Of a stretch of DNA of 64,000 bases, positions 15,540 to 23,850 are shown one piece after another. Under the pieces are notes generated by a model, which had not been told where the DNA came from, made no database searches, and saw only the letters and a list, made by a program, of their open reading frames with translations. Source of the DNA: Bradyrhizobium sp. AUGA SZCCT0158 (GTDB taxonomy: Bacteria; Pseudomonadota; Alphaproteobacteria; Rhizobiales; Xanthobacteraceae); NCBI RefSeq assembly GCF_018130065.1, contig NZ_JAFCME010000028.1, forward strand, positions 1-64,000. The letters are read 5' to 3'. A program made the translations under genes and the position numbers. How positions within the stretch are numbered: position 1 is the stretch's first letter; each line of letters begins with the position of its first letter.

Positions 15540-15568
15540 GGTGATGCCGGTCGCGCCCCGCTTTTTAT
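15540..15568 (+). other. attR: right copy of 29-bp attachment core
   Basis: Identical to 1177-1205. Unlike the left copy it lacks the 5' arm of the terminator hairpin, so it is only the leftover of the integration target; host sequence continues immediately to the right. Confidence 0.85.
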
Positions 15569-15795
15569 TTTGCGCCTGACAACGAATTGTCCGGCTGGCA
15601 TTCCGTTCCCCCTGATCGTTGCGGCAAACGCTGGCCGATCGATTTCCGCTTTGTACCCGGCCAAGTACTCAGCCAGGTCGGGCGCGGGGCTTGTTCCCCA
15701 GGTAACAGCTTTCCGGCTCGGCAGCGGGCATTCTCCAAATCGAGGGACAAGGGGACGCGGTGGTCGCGCCCCACCTCGCAAACAGGAGAACTGCC

Positions 15796-15963
15796 ATGAA
15801 CGTGCAGATCAACGACGCTTACGCAGCTCGCTTCGAAGACAGTGCGCTCTCGGACAACGAACTCGACATCGTGTCCGGTGGCGAACGCCATCAGGTATCA
15901 AAAGCCCAATACGAAATGCTTCTGGCGGTGCGGATGGTCGTCGCCGGGACGTACAAGGGTTGA
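15796..15963 (+). CDS. Small peptide with double-glycine leader
   Basis: 55 residues. The segment A-L-S-D-N-E-L-D-I-V-S-G-G fits the bacteriocin-type double-glycine leader pattern (L-x-x-x-E-L-x-x-V-x-G-G), cut after GG by peptidase-containing ABC transporters. The mature peptide would be about 26 residues, begin ERHQVSKAQ and contain a short hydrophobic stretch. AGGAG lies close before the ATG at 15796. No processing transporter is in the window, so the partner must be elsewhere if it exists. It is the first host gene beyond attR. Secreted peptide is an inference from the leader alone. Confidence 0.6.
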   Translation: MNVQINDAYAARFEDSALSDNELDIVSGGERHQVSKAQYEMLLAVRMVVAGTYKG

Positions 15964-16021
15964 TCGGTGCTCGGAAGGTCGCGTAGGCCGCCACGGCCCG
16001 CGCGAGAGGTAATGCCAGGGA

Positions 16022-16049
16022 AGCCCGCCACTCAACCCGGCGGGTTTTT
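16022..16049 (+). terminator. Intrinsic terminator
   Basis: CCCGCC at 16024 pairs with GGCGGG at 16039, followed by five T. It lies about 60 bases after the leader-peptide gene. Confidence 0.65.
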
Positions 16050-16197
16050 CGTTGAAAGCCATGCGAACACGGCCTGGTTTCGTCGCAAATGATGCCCCCC
16101 GTCGGCAAAGCCGCCTTGCAGCCTGATAAAAAACCTTGGCAAAAGGTGCCGAGCCGGCTGCCCGGTTGCAGATCTCCCGACGAAAGCGATCCCAGCG

Positions 16198-17244
16198 ATG
16201 ACCCCCAATCCCCAGCAGTTTGCGAGCGACAATTATGCCGGCATTTGCCCGGAAGCGTGGGCGGCGATGGCGGAGGCCAATCAGGGGCACGCGACCGCCT
16301 ATGGCGACGATCCCTGGACCCAGCGCGCTTCTGATGCGTTCCGGGCGTTGTTCGAGAAGCCGGATGCCGAGGTGTTTTTCGCCTTCAACGGCACCGCCGC
16401 CAATTCGCTGGCGCTGGCGTCGCTGTGCCAGTCCTATCACAGCGTGATCTGCTCCTCGTCGGCGCATGTGGAGACCGACGAATGCGGCGCGCCGGAATTC
16501 TTCTCCAACGGCTCAAAACTTCTGATCGCGGCGAGCGAGGACGGCAAGCTGACGCCGGAGCAGGTGGTCGCCCTCGCCACCGGTCGATCCGACATTCATT
16601 TCCCAAAACCGCGCGTGGTCACGATCACGCAGCCGACCGAGACCGGCCAGGTGTATTCGCTGGCTGAAATCCGCGCGCTGTCAGCGACCTGCCGCGAAAT
16701 CGGCCTGCGGCTGCACATGGACGGCGCCCGCTTTGCCAACGCCTGTGCGTCGCTGAATTGTTCGCCGGCGGAGATGACCTGGAAGGCCGGAGTCGATTTG
16801 CTGTGTTTCGGCGGCACCAAGAACGGCATGGCGGTCGGCGAAGCGATCCTGTTTTTCGATCCGCGTCTCGCCGAGGATTTTGACTATCGCTGCAAGCAGG
16901 CGGGGCAGCTTGCCTCGAAGATGCGCTTCCTTGCAGCCCCCTGGGTCGGCATGCTGCAGGATGGCGCGTGGCTGCGCAATGCGCAGCATGCCAACGCCGG
17001 CGCCGCCCGGCTCGCTGCCGCGGTCGCCGACCTGCCGGATTTCAAGCCGATGTTTCCGGTGGAGGCCAATGCGGTGTTCCTGCGCGCCTCCGCCGACCGG
17101 CTGGAAGCGCTGCGCCAGCGCGGCTGGCAATTTTATACTTTCATCGGCGGCGGCGCGCGTTTCATGTTCGCCTGGGACGCCGATCCGGACAGGGTCGATG
17201 CGCTGGCGCGGGATATCAGGGAGGTGTGTGGGGCGCGCAAGTGA
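16198..17244 (+). CDS. ltaE: Low-specificity threonine aldolase (PLP)
   Basis: 348 residues, normal length for the family. It cleaves L-threonine or L-allo-threonine to glycine and acetaldehyde using pyridoxal phosphate. Visible features: N-terminal F-A-S-D-N-Y-A-G, the F-N-G-T-A-A-N phosphate-binding loop (63-69), cofactor-stacking H90 in SSAHVETDE, the MDGARFANA Asp-Arg motif near 174-182, and FGGTKNG with Lys208 forming the Schiff base. A beta-eliminating lyase is the less likely alternative. It stands alone, with no operon partner. Confidence 0.85.
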   Translation: MTPNPQQFASDNYAGICPEAWAAMAEANQGHATAYGDDPWTQRASDAFRALFEKPDAEVFFAFNGTAANSLALASLCQSYHSVICSSSAHVETDECGAPEFFSNGSKLLIAASEDGKLTPEQVVALATGRSDIHFPKPRVVTITQPTETGQVYSLAEIRALSATCREIGLRLHMDGARFANACASLNCSPAEMTWKAGVDLLCFGGTKNGMAVGEAILFFDPRLAEDFDYRCKQAGQLASKMRFLAAPWVGMLQDGAWLRNAQHANAGAARLAAAVADLPDFKPMFPVEANAVFLRASADRLEALRQRGWQFYTFIGGGARFMFAWDADPDRVDALARDIREVCGARK

Positions 17245-17268
17245 GTGGCGCAGCTCAACTCTATCCTC

Positions 17269-17396
17269 CGTCGTCCCCGGCGAAGGCCGGGACCCATAAC
17301 CAACCACCGGCGGCAATTGTTTGCGCGCTGGTCGTTATCTTTCTTTCCAACAATTCCGGCCGCGGCGTATGGGTCCCGGCCTTCGCCGGGACGACG
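17269..17396. repeat. Inverted repeat, dispersed family
   Basis: The 30-base arm at 17269-17298 (cgtcgtccccggcgaaggcc and onward) is the inverse of 17368-17396, one base shorter. The same GTCGTCCCGGCGAA / TTCGCCGGGACGAC arm flanks 22363-22502. It lies between two convergent genes and is probably a REP-like mobile palindrome. Confidence 0.7.
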
Positions 17397-17424
17397 AAAG
17401 AAAGCCGGAGCGACGACAAAGAAA

Positions 17425-17450
17425 AACGGCGCGCTGTGAAGCGCGCCGTT
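17425..17450 (-). terminator. Terminator of phyR
   Basis: A perfect 11-bp stem (aacggcgcgct with agcgcgccgtt) around GTGA. On the minus strand it is followed by five T, 19 bases after the phyR stop. Confidence 0.75.
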
Positions 17451-17468
17451 AAGCGATAGCCTTACGAA

Positions 17469-18275
17469 CTAACCCGTCGCCGCCCGTGGGGCGCGATTGC
17501 GGGAGTTACGCTGGAAGAACAGCGCCTGGCTCGCCACCGCCGAGACCATCGCGGGCTGGAACGGTTTGGAGATCAGGAACGCCGGCTCCGGACGCTCGCC
17601 GGTGAGGAAGCGCTCGGGGTAGGCGGTGATGAACACCACGGGGACCTCGAACACCTTCAACAGCTCGTTGACCGCGTCCAGACCGGACGAGCCGTCGGCG
17701 AGCTGGATGTCGGCGAGGATCAGGCCCGGCTTCTTGTTCTTGGCGAGCGCGACCGCATCGGCATGGGTGCGGGCGACGCCAATGACGTTGTGGCCGAGGT
17801 TCTTCACGAGGCTTTCGAGGTCCATCGCAATGAAGGTCTCGTCCTCGATGATGAGAACGTCGGTGGCGATTTCCGCCGCCATCTCGCGGCCGGCGGCGTC
17901 CGCAAGCTTGCGGGTCTCGGCGATGTCGGTGCCGAGGATGAACGAGACTTCTTCTTCGGAAAAACCCTCTAGCGACAGCAGGAGGAAGGCCTGGCGCGGC
18001 AACGGCGTGATGTTCGAGAGCCGGCGCTCCGACGGCAGGGCCAGCGTCGCAACATCCGGGTTCTCGTTGACCGAGACTGAATTCCAGATCTGCGTGAACA
18101 GCCGGAACAGTCCGGCGCGCGGACCGTGCTTTTCGTCGAGCAGCGAGCCATCCTGCAGCAGGGCCTCCAGCATGGCCCCGACATAAGCGTCACCTGACGA
18201 CTGGTTTCCGGTCAGCGCGCGGGCGTAGCGCCGCAACAGCGGCAAATGTTCAGCAACGAGCTGTGATCGGGACAT
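17469..18275 (-). CDS. phyR: PhyR anti-anti-sigma response regulator
   Basis: 268 residues. The N-terminal half mimics an ECF sigma factor (regions 2 and 4, residues 1-135); the C-terminal half is a receiver domain with E144-D145, phospho-acceptor Asp189 (LILADIQ), Thr217 and Lys237. After phosphorylation under stress it binds NepR and frees the sigma factor EcfG. The ATG at 18275 (M-S-R-S-Q-L) has GGAG five bases upstream; an upstream extension is not needed. It is divergent from nepR-ecfG, the standard general-stress arrangement in alphaproteobacteria. Confidence 0.95.
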   Translation of the reverse strand: MSRSQLVAEHLPLLRRYARALTGNQSSGDAYVGAMLEALLQDGSLLDEKHGPRAGLFRLFTQIWNSVSVNENPDVATLALPSERRLSNITPLPRQAFLLLSLEGFSEEEVSFILGTDIAETRKLADAAGREMAAEIATDVLIIEDETFIAMDLESLVKNLGHNVIGVARTHADAVALAKNKKPGLILADIQLADGSSGLDAVNELLKVFEVPVVFITAYPERFLTGERPEPAFLISKPFQPAMVSAVASQALFFQRNSRNRAPRAATG

Positions 18276-18391
18276 CCCCACTCCATCCTTGTCTGAGGCC
18301 CGTGCGGGCCACATCTGGGTCGAACCTGAACGCCTGGTCCGGCGTAGCCTATCCTGAAACGGGGCGACCCGGTTCCCCTGTCATCCCCGAA

Positions 18392-18462
18392 TACGCCTGA
18401 GCGGCGAAAAAGTTCCTTCAAACAGTTCCCCAATTTCGGAACTTTTCGGGACCCATCGCATT
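18392..18462. promoter_or_regulatory. Probable divergent EcfG promoters
   Basis: EcfG promoters follow GGAAC, 16-17 bases, then a CGTT-like -10. Toward nepR: GGAAC at 18438-18442, 16 bases, CATT at 18459. Toward phyR on the minus strand: GGAAC at 18412-18416, 16 bases, CGTA at 18392-18395. Autoregulation of this locus by EcfG is established in related bacteria; the -10 elements here are imperfect. Confidence 0.5.
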
Positions 18463-18513
18463 AGGATTTGACCAAGAGCGCGGGCGGCCAAGGCCTAATT
18501 TCGAGGAAAAGTC

Positions 18514-18765
18514 TTGAAATACAAGGTACTTAACACTCGGGGAAGCGTGGATGACATCATGAAAGAAGCAAAGAAGCAGGGCGGTCTCAATGCAGAGATC
18601 CAGTCTAGAATCGGCCACCAGCTGCGCGCCATGTATGACGACGTGGTGCGGCAAGGGGTGCCAGACCGCTTTGCGGAGCTGATCCGGAAGCTCGACGGGC
18701 CCGAAGCGGCGGTGGCTCAAACGGCCCAACCGGACCAAGCTGCAAAAACTGACGGGAGGGAGTAA
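18514..18765 (+). CDS. nepR: NepR anti-sigma factor
   Basis: 83 residues. The conserved core reads L-N-A-E-I-Q-S-R-I-G followed by H-Q-L-R-A-M-Y-D-D-V-V-x-Q-G-V-P-D-R-F, i.e. the two NepR helices that clamp the sigma factor or PhyR. The start is a TTG with GAGG seven bases upstream; an in-frame ATG at 18559 would shorten the N-terminus by 15 residues. The stop overlaps the ecfG start by one base, so the two are translationally coupled. The acidic/Gln-rich tail is variable in the family. Confidence 0.9.
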   Translation: MKYKVLNTRGSVDDIMKEAKKQGGLNAEIQSRIGHQLRAMYDDVVRQGVPDRFAELIRKLDGPEAAVAQTAQPDQAAKTDGRE

Positions 18766-19310
18766 TGCCTCTCACAGATTCACTTCGCGACGACATCCTG
18801 GCGTCGGTACCGTCCTTGCGCGCGTTCGCGATCTCGCTCAGCGGCAATGGCGACCGTGCGGACGATCTGGTGCAGGAAACGTTGCTGCGCGCGATCGCCA
18901 ACATCGACTCGTTCCAGCCCGGTTCGAACCTGCCGGCCTGGCTGTTCACGATCCTGCGCAACCTGTTCCGCTCCGACTATCGCAAGCGGCGGCGCGAGGT
19001 CGAGGACGCCGAGGGCAATTACGCCAAGACGCTGAAGACCCAGCCGGCGCAGAACGCGCATCTGGAGTTCGAGGAGTTTCGCGTCGCGCTCGACAAGCTG
19101 CCGCAGGACCAGCGCGAAGCCTTGATCCTGGTCGGCGCCTCCGGCTTCTCCTATGAGGACGCTGCCGCCATCTGCGGCTGCGCGGTCGGCACCATCAAGA
19201 GCCGCGTCAACCGCGCGCGCTCGAAGCTTTCCGCCCTGCTCTATGTCGACGGCGCCGAGGATTTCGGCCCCGACAACACGGTGCGCGCGGTGATCGGCGG
19301 CAACAACTGA
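18765..19310 (+). CDS. ecfG: EcfG general stress sigma factor
   Basis: 181 residues. Region 2 spans about 15-80 (DLVQETLLRAIANIDSFQPG, then LPAWLFTILRN) and region 4 about 115-165 (LPQDQREALILVGASGFSYE, then VGTIKSRVNRARSKL with the helix-turn-helix). It directs RNA polymerase to general-stress promoters and is held by NepR until PhyR is phosphorylated. GGGAGG precedes the ATG. A terminator follows within 25 bases. Confidence 0.95.
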   Translation: MPLTDSLRDDILASVPSLRAFAISLSGNGDRADDLVQETLLRAIANIDSFQPGSNLPAWLFTILRNLFRSDYRKRRREVEDAEGNYAKTLKTQPAQNAHLEFEEFRVALDKLPQDQREALILVGASGFSYEDAAAICGCAVGTIKSRVNRARSKLSALLYVDGAEDFGPDNTVRAVIGGNN

Positions 19311-19332
19311 CATGCACCGGTTCGCATGACGA

Positions 19333-19361
19333 AAAGGCGGCCCGACCGGGCCGCCTTTTTT
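19333..19361 (+). terminator. Terminator of nepR-ecfG
   Basis: AAAGGCGGCCCG pairs with CGGGCCGCCTTT, then T-rich. Strong stem just past the ecfG stop. Confidence 0.8.
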
Positions 19362-19383
19362 GTTGTCGGGAAGTTCTGGGTTT

Positions 19384-19467
19384 CTAGTTCAGGCCGCCGA
19401 AGGCGTAGATCAGCACGAGAATCGGCAGAGGTATGCCGAGCATCCATAACAGCAGATAGCGTCCCAT
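19384..19467 (-). CDS. 27-residue membrane micro-protein
   Basis: The peptide begins MGRYLLLWMLGIPLPILVL and ends with I-Y-A-F-G-G-L-N: one hydrophobic transmembrane helix with a single positive charge in front. GGAG is seven bases before the ATG. On the minus strand GGAAC (19521-19525), 17 bases and CATT (19500-19503) form an EcfG-like promoter 33 bases upstream of the start. I recall similar small peptides in related genomes but cannot verify it. A stress-induced membrane peptide is a reasonable inference. Confidence 0.6.
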   Translation of the reverse strand: MGRYLLLWMLGIPLPILVLIYAFGGLN

Positions 19468-19499
19468 GGTGTGTCTCCGTAATTGCGATGATACGGATA

Positions 19500-19525
19500 A
19501 ATGCGCGGGGGTCGCGGGCGGTTCC
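19500..19525 (-). promoter_or_regulatory. Possible EcfG promoter of the 27-residue gene
   Basis: On the minus strand: GGAAC, 17 bases, CATT, the same -10 as in front of nepR. The distance to the start codon leaves a leader of roughly 25 bases with a good ribosome site. Confidence 0.4.
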
Positions 19526-19538
19526 GGATGGATCGACT

Positions 19539-19668
19539 CCCTCGCCCCGCTCTTGCGGGGAGAGGACTGGGGTGAGGGGCTCTCACCGCGAACGCTCGTG
19601 CCAATTGATAGACCTGTACCCCCTCACCCAGCGCTACGCGCCGACCCCTCCGCGCAAGCGGGGCGAGG
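19539..19668. repeat. Inverted repeat of the CCCTC...GAGGG family
   Basis: The arm ctcgccccgctcttgcgggg (19541-19560) is the inverse, with a two-base gap, of cgcgcaagcggggcgag (19651-19667). The same family, with CTCTCCC/CCCCGCAAG, occurs at 26311-26914 and 31383-31557. Non-coding. Confidence 0.6.
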
Positions 19669-19677
19669 TAAGCAAGA

Positions 19678-21336
19678 TCACTTCACCGGCCGCACCGGGG
19701 CGGAGAGCTGTTCGGTGCGGTCGCGTTCGGTCATGTCGACGACGGTGACCATGGGCGCGGTCAGCTCATAGACGTAGCTGACGTCCGTGAAGAAGCGCTT
19801 GGCGGTGCCGCCGAGCGCTTCCGGCGCCACGCGGTCAAGCAGGATCAGGCCGAAATCACTGTCCTCGCGCCGCGTCGCCGCTGACGTGTTGAACTCCTCC
19901 CAGCGGAAATGGAAAACCGTATCCGGCTCCTCGCCCGATATTTCCCAGTTCGCAACGATATGCGGATGCTTGCCGACCAGCGACAGGCCCTCGTCGGAAT
20001 GCGACGCCAGTTCGAAGAACAACAGCGACAGCGATTGCGCGGCGCGCGCGCTCACCGCGATGTCAGGACCGTTGACCGCGATGCGATCGGCATGCGGTAT
20101 CGCGCGCGCCTCGAACAGCCCCTTCAGCTTGACGCCCTGCCACTGGCTCTCGCTCAGCAGCGTGACCACGTTCGACATCGCGTGAATGCGGCCGATCAAA
20201 AGCTCGCGCGAGACGTCGATGTCGGAGCCGTGGCGCAGCGTTCGCGTCACGATCGACTGGATCACCGCGAGGATGTTCTTGACCCGGTGGTTGAGCTCGT
20301 CGATCACGGCCGTCAGCCGCCGCTCGAAGCCGATCCGCACCTGGATCTCGCGGCTGAGCCTTAAGTTGTTGTAGGCGACATAGCCGAACAGGCCGCAGAC
20401 GATGCCGGTCAGCGCCAGCCCGATCGCCGCCACGATCGCCGCCGTCTGCTGCGCCCGCACGGCCACGTTGGACTTGGCGTAATAGCCGAGCGACCAGTCG
20501 CGGCCGCCGAAGGTCACGGTGCGAACCATCGACGGCGCCGGACCCTCGGGCTTGACCGGCTGCAAGGTGACGACACCCTGGTCGTTGGCGACGAATTCGT
20601 CATTGACGTCAGTCGGGTCCTTCAGCACCACCGCAAACAGCGACTGGTCGTCATTGGTCAGCATCAGCGTCGCCAGTTCGTAGGAAAAGGTGACGAAGCC
20701 AGCGGCATCGCTGGAGCCTTCCTGATAGACCGGCGCGGCGAGCACGATTCCGACCGGACCATCCTTGCGCAACAGCGGGATCGGGTTCGACGCGACAGGC
20801 TTGCCGCCCTCCATCACCTGCGTCAGCACCGGCCCGATGATCGAGTGGCGGTCGTAAGCGCGGCCTGGAAAGCTCAGCGTATCCGCGCTGCGCGGCTCGA
20901 GGTCCATCAGCACGTTGATCGGCTTGTCGATCGCCTTCATGTCCAGCGGCTGGTCGTCGAAATCGCGAATCGTCGGATCGGTGAATCCCGAGCTCTTCAG
21001 CACCGCGCGCGCCGCTTCCAGTTCGTCCGGCTTGAGCCGCGCGATCCAGTTGGCGACCACGAAATCGGTCTTGAAGGCGTAGATCGACGCGCGCAGCGGC
21101 TGCAGCATGTTGGCCTTGAGCACCGACGGCGCGCGAAACAGGCCGGAGGCGACGCGCGCCAGCAGCTCGCGCTCGGTCAGCCGGTCCTGCACCAGACTGG
21201 CGTGGACGTCGATGGCGCGCGCCAGCGCGATGCCGTCAAGGGTCACTTCCTGTTCATGGACGCGATAGGCCGCAAGACCGGAGAGCAGAACTCCGATCAG
21301 CGCGATGAAGCCGATAATGAAACCCAGCCGGACCAC
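19678..21336 (-). CDS. HWE/HisKA_2-like sensor kinase with degenerate ATPase
   Basis: 552 residues. Membrane helix at about 5-24, a periplasmic sensor region of roughly 270 residues (CHASE-like), second helix about 298-322, then the HisKA_2/HWE phosphorylation helix with His350 (DELNHRVKNILAVIQS). Kinases of this class feed PhyR. The ATP-binding part is odd: where E-L-x-T-N-A-x-K-Y is expected it reads FFELASHSDEGLS (441-452), so the Mg-binding Asn is His, and the G-boxes are weak. It may act as a phosphatase, scaffold or histidine-phosphotransfer partner. Start codon is GTG without a strong ribosome site. Possible EcfG-type promoter at 21532-21556. Confidence 0.8.
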   Translation of the reverse strand: MVRLGFIIGFIALIGVLLSGLAAYRVHEQEVTLDGIALARAIDVHASLVQDRLTERELLARVASGLFRAPSVLKANMLQPLRASIYAFKTDFVVANWIARLKPDELEAARAVLKSSGFTDPTIRDFDDQPLDMKAIDKPINVLMDLEPRSADTLSFPGRAYDRHSIIGPVLTQVMEGGKPVASNPIPLLRKDGPVGIVLAAPVYQEGSSDAAGFVTFSYELATLMLTNDDQSLFAVVLKDPTDVNDEFVANDQGVVTLQPVKPEGPAPSMVRTVTFGGRDWSLGYYAKSNVAVRAQQTAAIVAAIGLALTGIVCGLFGYVAYNNLRLSREIQVRIGFERRLTAVIDELNHRVKNILAVIQSIVTRTLRHGSDIDVSRELLIGRIHAMSNVVTLLSESQWQGVKLKGLFEARAIPHADRIAVNGPDIAVSARAAQSLSLLFFELASHSDEGLSLVGKHPHIVANWEISGEEPDTVFHFRWEEFNTSAATRREDSDFGLILLDRVAPEALGGTAKRFFTDVSYVYELTAPMVTVVDMTERDRTEQLSAPVRPVK

Positions 21337-21680
21337 TCGCTTACTCGGGAATAAAGTGTTGGCGCAGAGAAGAAAACATTCGAGGTCTGCCGGGACGGCA
21401 ACAAATGTAAACCGGACGACGGCCGATCGCGGGCGAATATGAATGAGCGATCATCAGCACGCAACTAACGGGTTGGCAGCGGGCAACAAGTGGCCGCCGC
21501 TAACGCTGATTTCGCGGGGCCAGAAGATGCTAATGAAGCCGGACCCGTTTGGTTCCAGGCATCCCGGCAATATCTTGCGAAGCGACATCCTGTCAGCCTC
21601 GCGCCCCGGGATGGCGGATTTAAGAAAGCGCGCCGGCGCAGGGCGGTGGGCCGCGGCCGTTAACCACATCCGGCGGCGTT
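21337..21680. other. Intergenic region upstream of the kinase
   Basis: No convincing gene. A plus-strand frame of 79 codons at 21443 lacks a ribosome site and family features. On the minus strand GGAAC (21552-21556), 16 bases, then CATT (21532-21535) is a possible EcfG promoter, but leaves a leader of about 190 bases. Confidence 0.35.
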
Positions 21681-21704
21681 AACCAGCCTCTACCCAGCCT
21701 TGCT

Positions 21705-21719
<15 letters not shown>
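21681..21719. repeat. Tandem 15-bp repeat at the 3' end of ureG
   Basis: The unit ctacccagccttgct (21690-21704) repeats the last codons and stop of ureG (21705-21719), and a shorter third copy (aaccagcct) follows at 21681. On the coding strand each full unit reads Lys-Ala-Gly-stop. Confidence 0.7.
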
Positions 21720-22343
<624 letters not shown>

Positions 22344-22362
22344 TTAAAACATTCCCTCGATT

Positions 22363-22502
22363 GTCGTCCCGGCGAACGCCGGGACCCATACCGCGTGATC
22401 TTTCAGTCGGGCACGATGGCCGACGCTCTTCCGCAACAACCATCGCCGGTGGCTATGGGTCCCCCGATGCGCAATTGCGCATCTGAGTTCGCCGGGACGA
22501 CG
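22363..22502. repeat. Inverted repeat with nested palindrome
   Basis: Outer arms gtcgtcccggcgaacgccgg (22363 onward) and ttcgccgggacgac (22488 onward) match the family at 17269. Inside the right arm a perfect 18-base palindrome (gatgcgcaattgcgcatc, 22466-22483) is inserted, as also seen at 518-535. Confidence 0.65.
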
Positions 22503-22527
22503 TTTGGAGGGAGAAGTGCCCTGCACA

Positions 22528-23259
22528 TCATGACCGGAACAGCCTCGTATACTGCGTCTCATGCCGAAGACTGGCGAGATCGGCGCGAAACGTTGCGCTG
22601 CCGAGATCGTCGAGCGAGGCCTGCAGCGCGCGCTGCGCGGTGGCGACCACCACCGGCTCCAGTGCGGCCAGGATGCGCTGGCTGTCGGTCTGCCCCAATG
22701 GCACCAGTCGCGCGCCTGCGGAAATCCAGTTCGAGACCACCGCATGCAGGAACGCATGCATCGCCGGCGCCAGCGGAATTTTGTGCGCGGCGCTGACGAG
22801 GCCGACCGCGACGGGATAGATGGTGACGCCGCCGCAAGCTGAAACCAGCTCGTCGAGGCCGTCGCAGGTCCAGGCCGCGCGCGCGATGTCGATGAAGGCG
22901 CGGCCCTGGGTCGAGGTTTCGAGCTGGCGCTCGCGCGACGGCACGAAGGCCGCGGCAAGCTCCGTGATCTCGCGCAGCACGGCTCTGTCGTTTGCAGTCG
23001 CCGCCCGGTGCGCCTGCGCCAGAAACACGCCGTCGCAAAAGCCCGAGCCGTCGGCCAGCATCGCCGTCAACCACGCGCGCAACGAGGCGGCATCGGTGAT
23101 GTCACCGGCCTCCACCGCCCATTCGATGCCGCTGGAATAGGAGAACGCGCCCACCGGAAAGGCCGGCGACAGCCACGTCATCAGCCGGTACAGCGCCGCT
23201 CCCTCGTCTGCCGTCATCCCGTCCTGGACGTCAGCCGGGACGGGCTCACTTGTGGTCAT
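22528..23259 (-). CDS. ureF: Urease accessory protein UreF
   Basis: 243 residues, all-helical, acting as the GTPase-activating platform that joins UreG to UreD on apo-urease. Typical segments: L-M-T-W-L-S-P-A-F-P-V-G-A-F-S-Y-S-S-G at about 20, and Q-R-I-L-A-A-L-E-P near the C-terminus. The ATG at 23259 is chosen because it overlaps the end of ureE by only 14 bases; a longer upstream frame (to 23424) is a low-complexity Met/Thr/Ile shadow of the His-rich ureE tail. Confidence 0.9.
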   Translation of the reverse strand: MTTSEPVPADVQDGMTADEGAALYRLMTWLSPAFPVGAFSYSSGIEWAVEAGDITDAASLRAWLTAMLADGSGFCDGVFLAQAHRAATANDRAVLREITELAAAFVPSRERQLETSTQGRAFIDIARAAWTCDGLDELVSACGGVTIYPVAVGLVSAAHKIPLAPAMHAFLHAVVSNWISAGARLVPLGQTDSQRILAALEPVVVATAQRALQASLDDLGSATFRADLASLRHETQYTRLFRS

Positions 23260-23845
23260 GAGCATGGGAGTGATCGTGGTGGTGATGATCGTGGTCGCAA
23301 TGCTCGTCATGATGATGGTGGTGGTCGTGATCGTGTGAATGACCGTGCGAGGCATGGTCATGCGAGGAATGGTCGTGGCCGGTATGCCCATGCGCGGCTT
23401 CCGGTGCGTGGGCATGACCGGCATAGGCGCCGCCTTCGGGATCGAACGGCGCCTCGATCTCGATGATGCGTGCGCCCAGCCCCTTCACCATCGCCTCGAT
23501 AACGTGATCCCTGCGGATGCGCAGCCCCTTCGGCATGATCTGGGTCGGCAGATGGCGGTTGCCGAGATGCCAGGCGACGCGAACCAGATGCAGCGGATCC
23601 GTGCCGCGGATCTCGATCAGCGGCTCGGGAGCGGCGACCACCTCGATCAGGCGGCCGTCTTCCAGCACCAGCGCGTCGCCGCCGCGAAGCGCGATGGCGT
23701 TTTCCAGGTCGAGCAGGAATTCGAGCCCGCGTGTGCCCGTCATCGCCATGCGCCGCCGGTGCCGATCGTCGAAATCGAGCACCACGGTATCGGCGGCGGC
23801 TTCCGTCCAGCGATGCTGGCCCTGAACGCGAGTTGCGCGGATCAT
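23246..23845 (-). CDS. ureE: Urease nickel metallochaperone UreE
   Basis: 199 residues. N-terminal UreE domain (peptide-binding) and C-terminal metal domain with the conserved His near H-L-G-N-R-H, followed by a very His-rich tail: more than 20 His in the last 50 residues in H-D-H/H-S-H patterns, with one Cys. Such tails store several nickel ions. The ATG at 23845 (M-I-R-A-T-R) is the family start. It hands nickel to UreG. Tail length is at the high end for the family. Confidence 0.92.
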   Translation of the reverse strand: MIRATRVQGQHRWTEAAADTVVLDFDDRHRRRMAMTGTRGLEFLLDLENAIALRGGDALVLEDGRLIEVVAAPEPLIEIRGTDPLHLVRVAWHLGNRHLPTQIMPKGLRIRRDHVIEAMVKGLGARIIEIEAPFDPEGGAYAGHAHAPEAAHGHTGHDHSSHDHASHGHSHDHDHHHHHDEHCDHDHHHHDHSHAHDHK

Positions 23846-23850
23846 CTGAG

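Larger units (their letters stand above)
1177..15568. mobile_element. Integrative element (satellite- or island-like), 14.4 kb
   Basis: The element is bounded by exact 29-bp direct repeats. It has a P4-type tyrosine integrase beside the right repeat, an excisionase-like protein, a primase-polymerase/helicase with iterons below it, and several small DNA-binding proteins. Genes from 13866 down to 5222 form one leftward, tightly spaced and partly overlapping transcription unit; a separate rightward cassette sits at 2444-5208. No capsid, portal, terminase, tail, relaxase or type IV secretion gene is recognisable. This points to a phage satellite or a self-replicating genomic island rather than a complete prophage or conjugative element. 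Confidence 0.85.

Noticed and set aside
23260..23424. Extended ureF N-terminus rich in Met, Thr and Ile
   Set aside because: It is the out-of-frame reading of the His-rich ureE tail; the ATG at 23259 gives a normal UreF.
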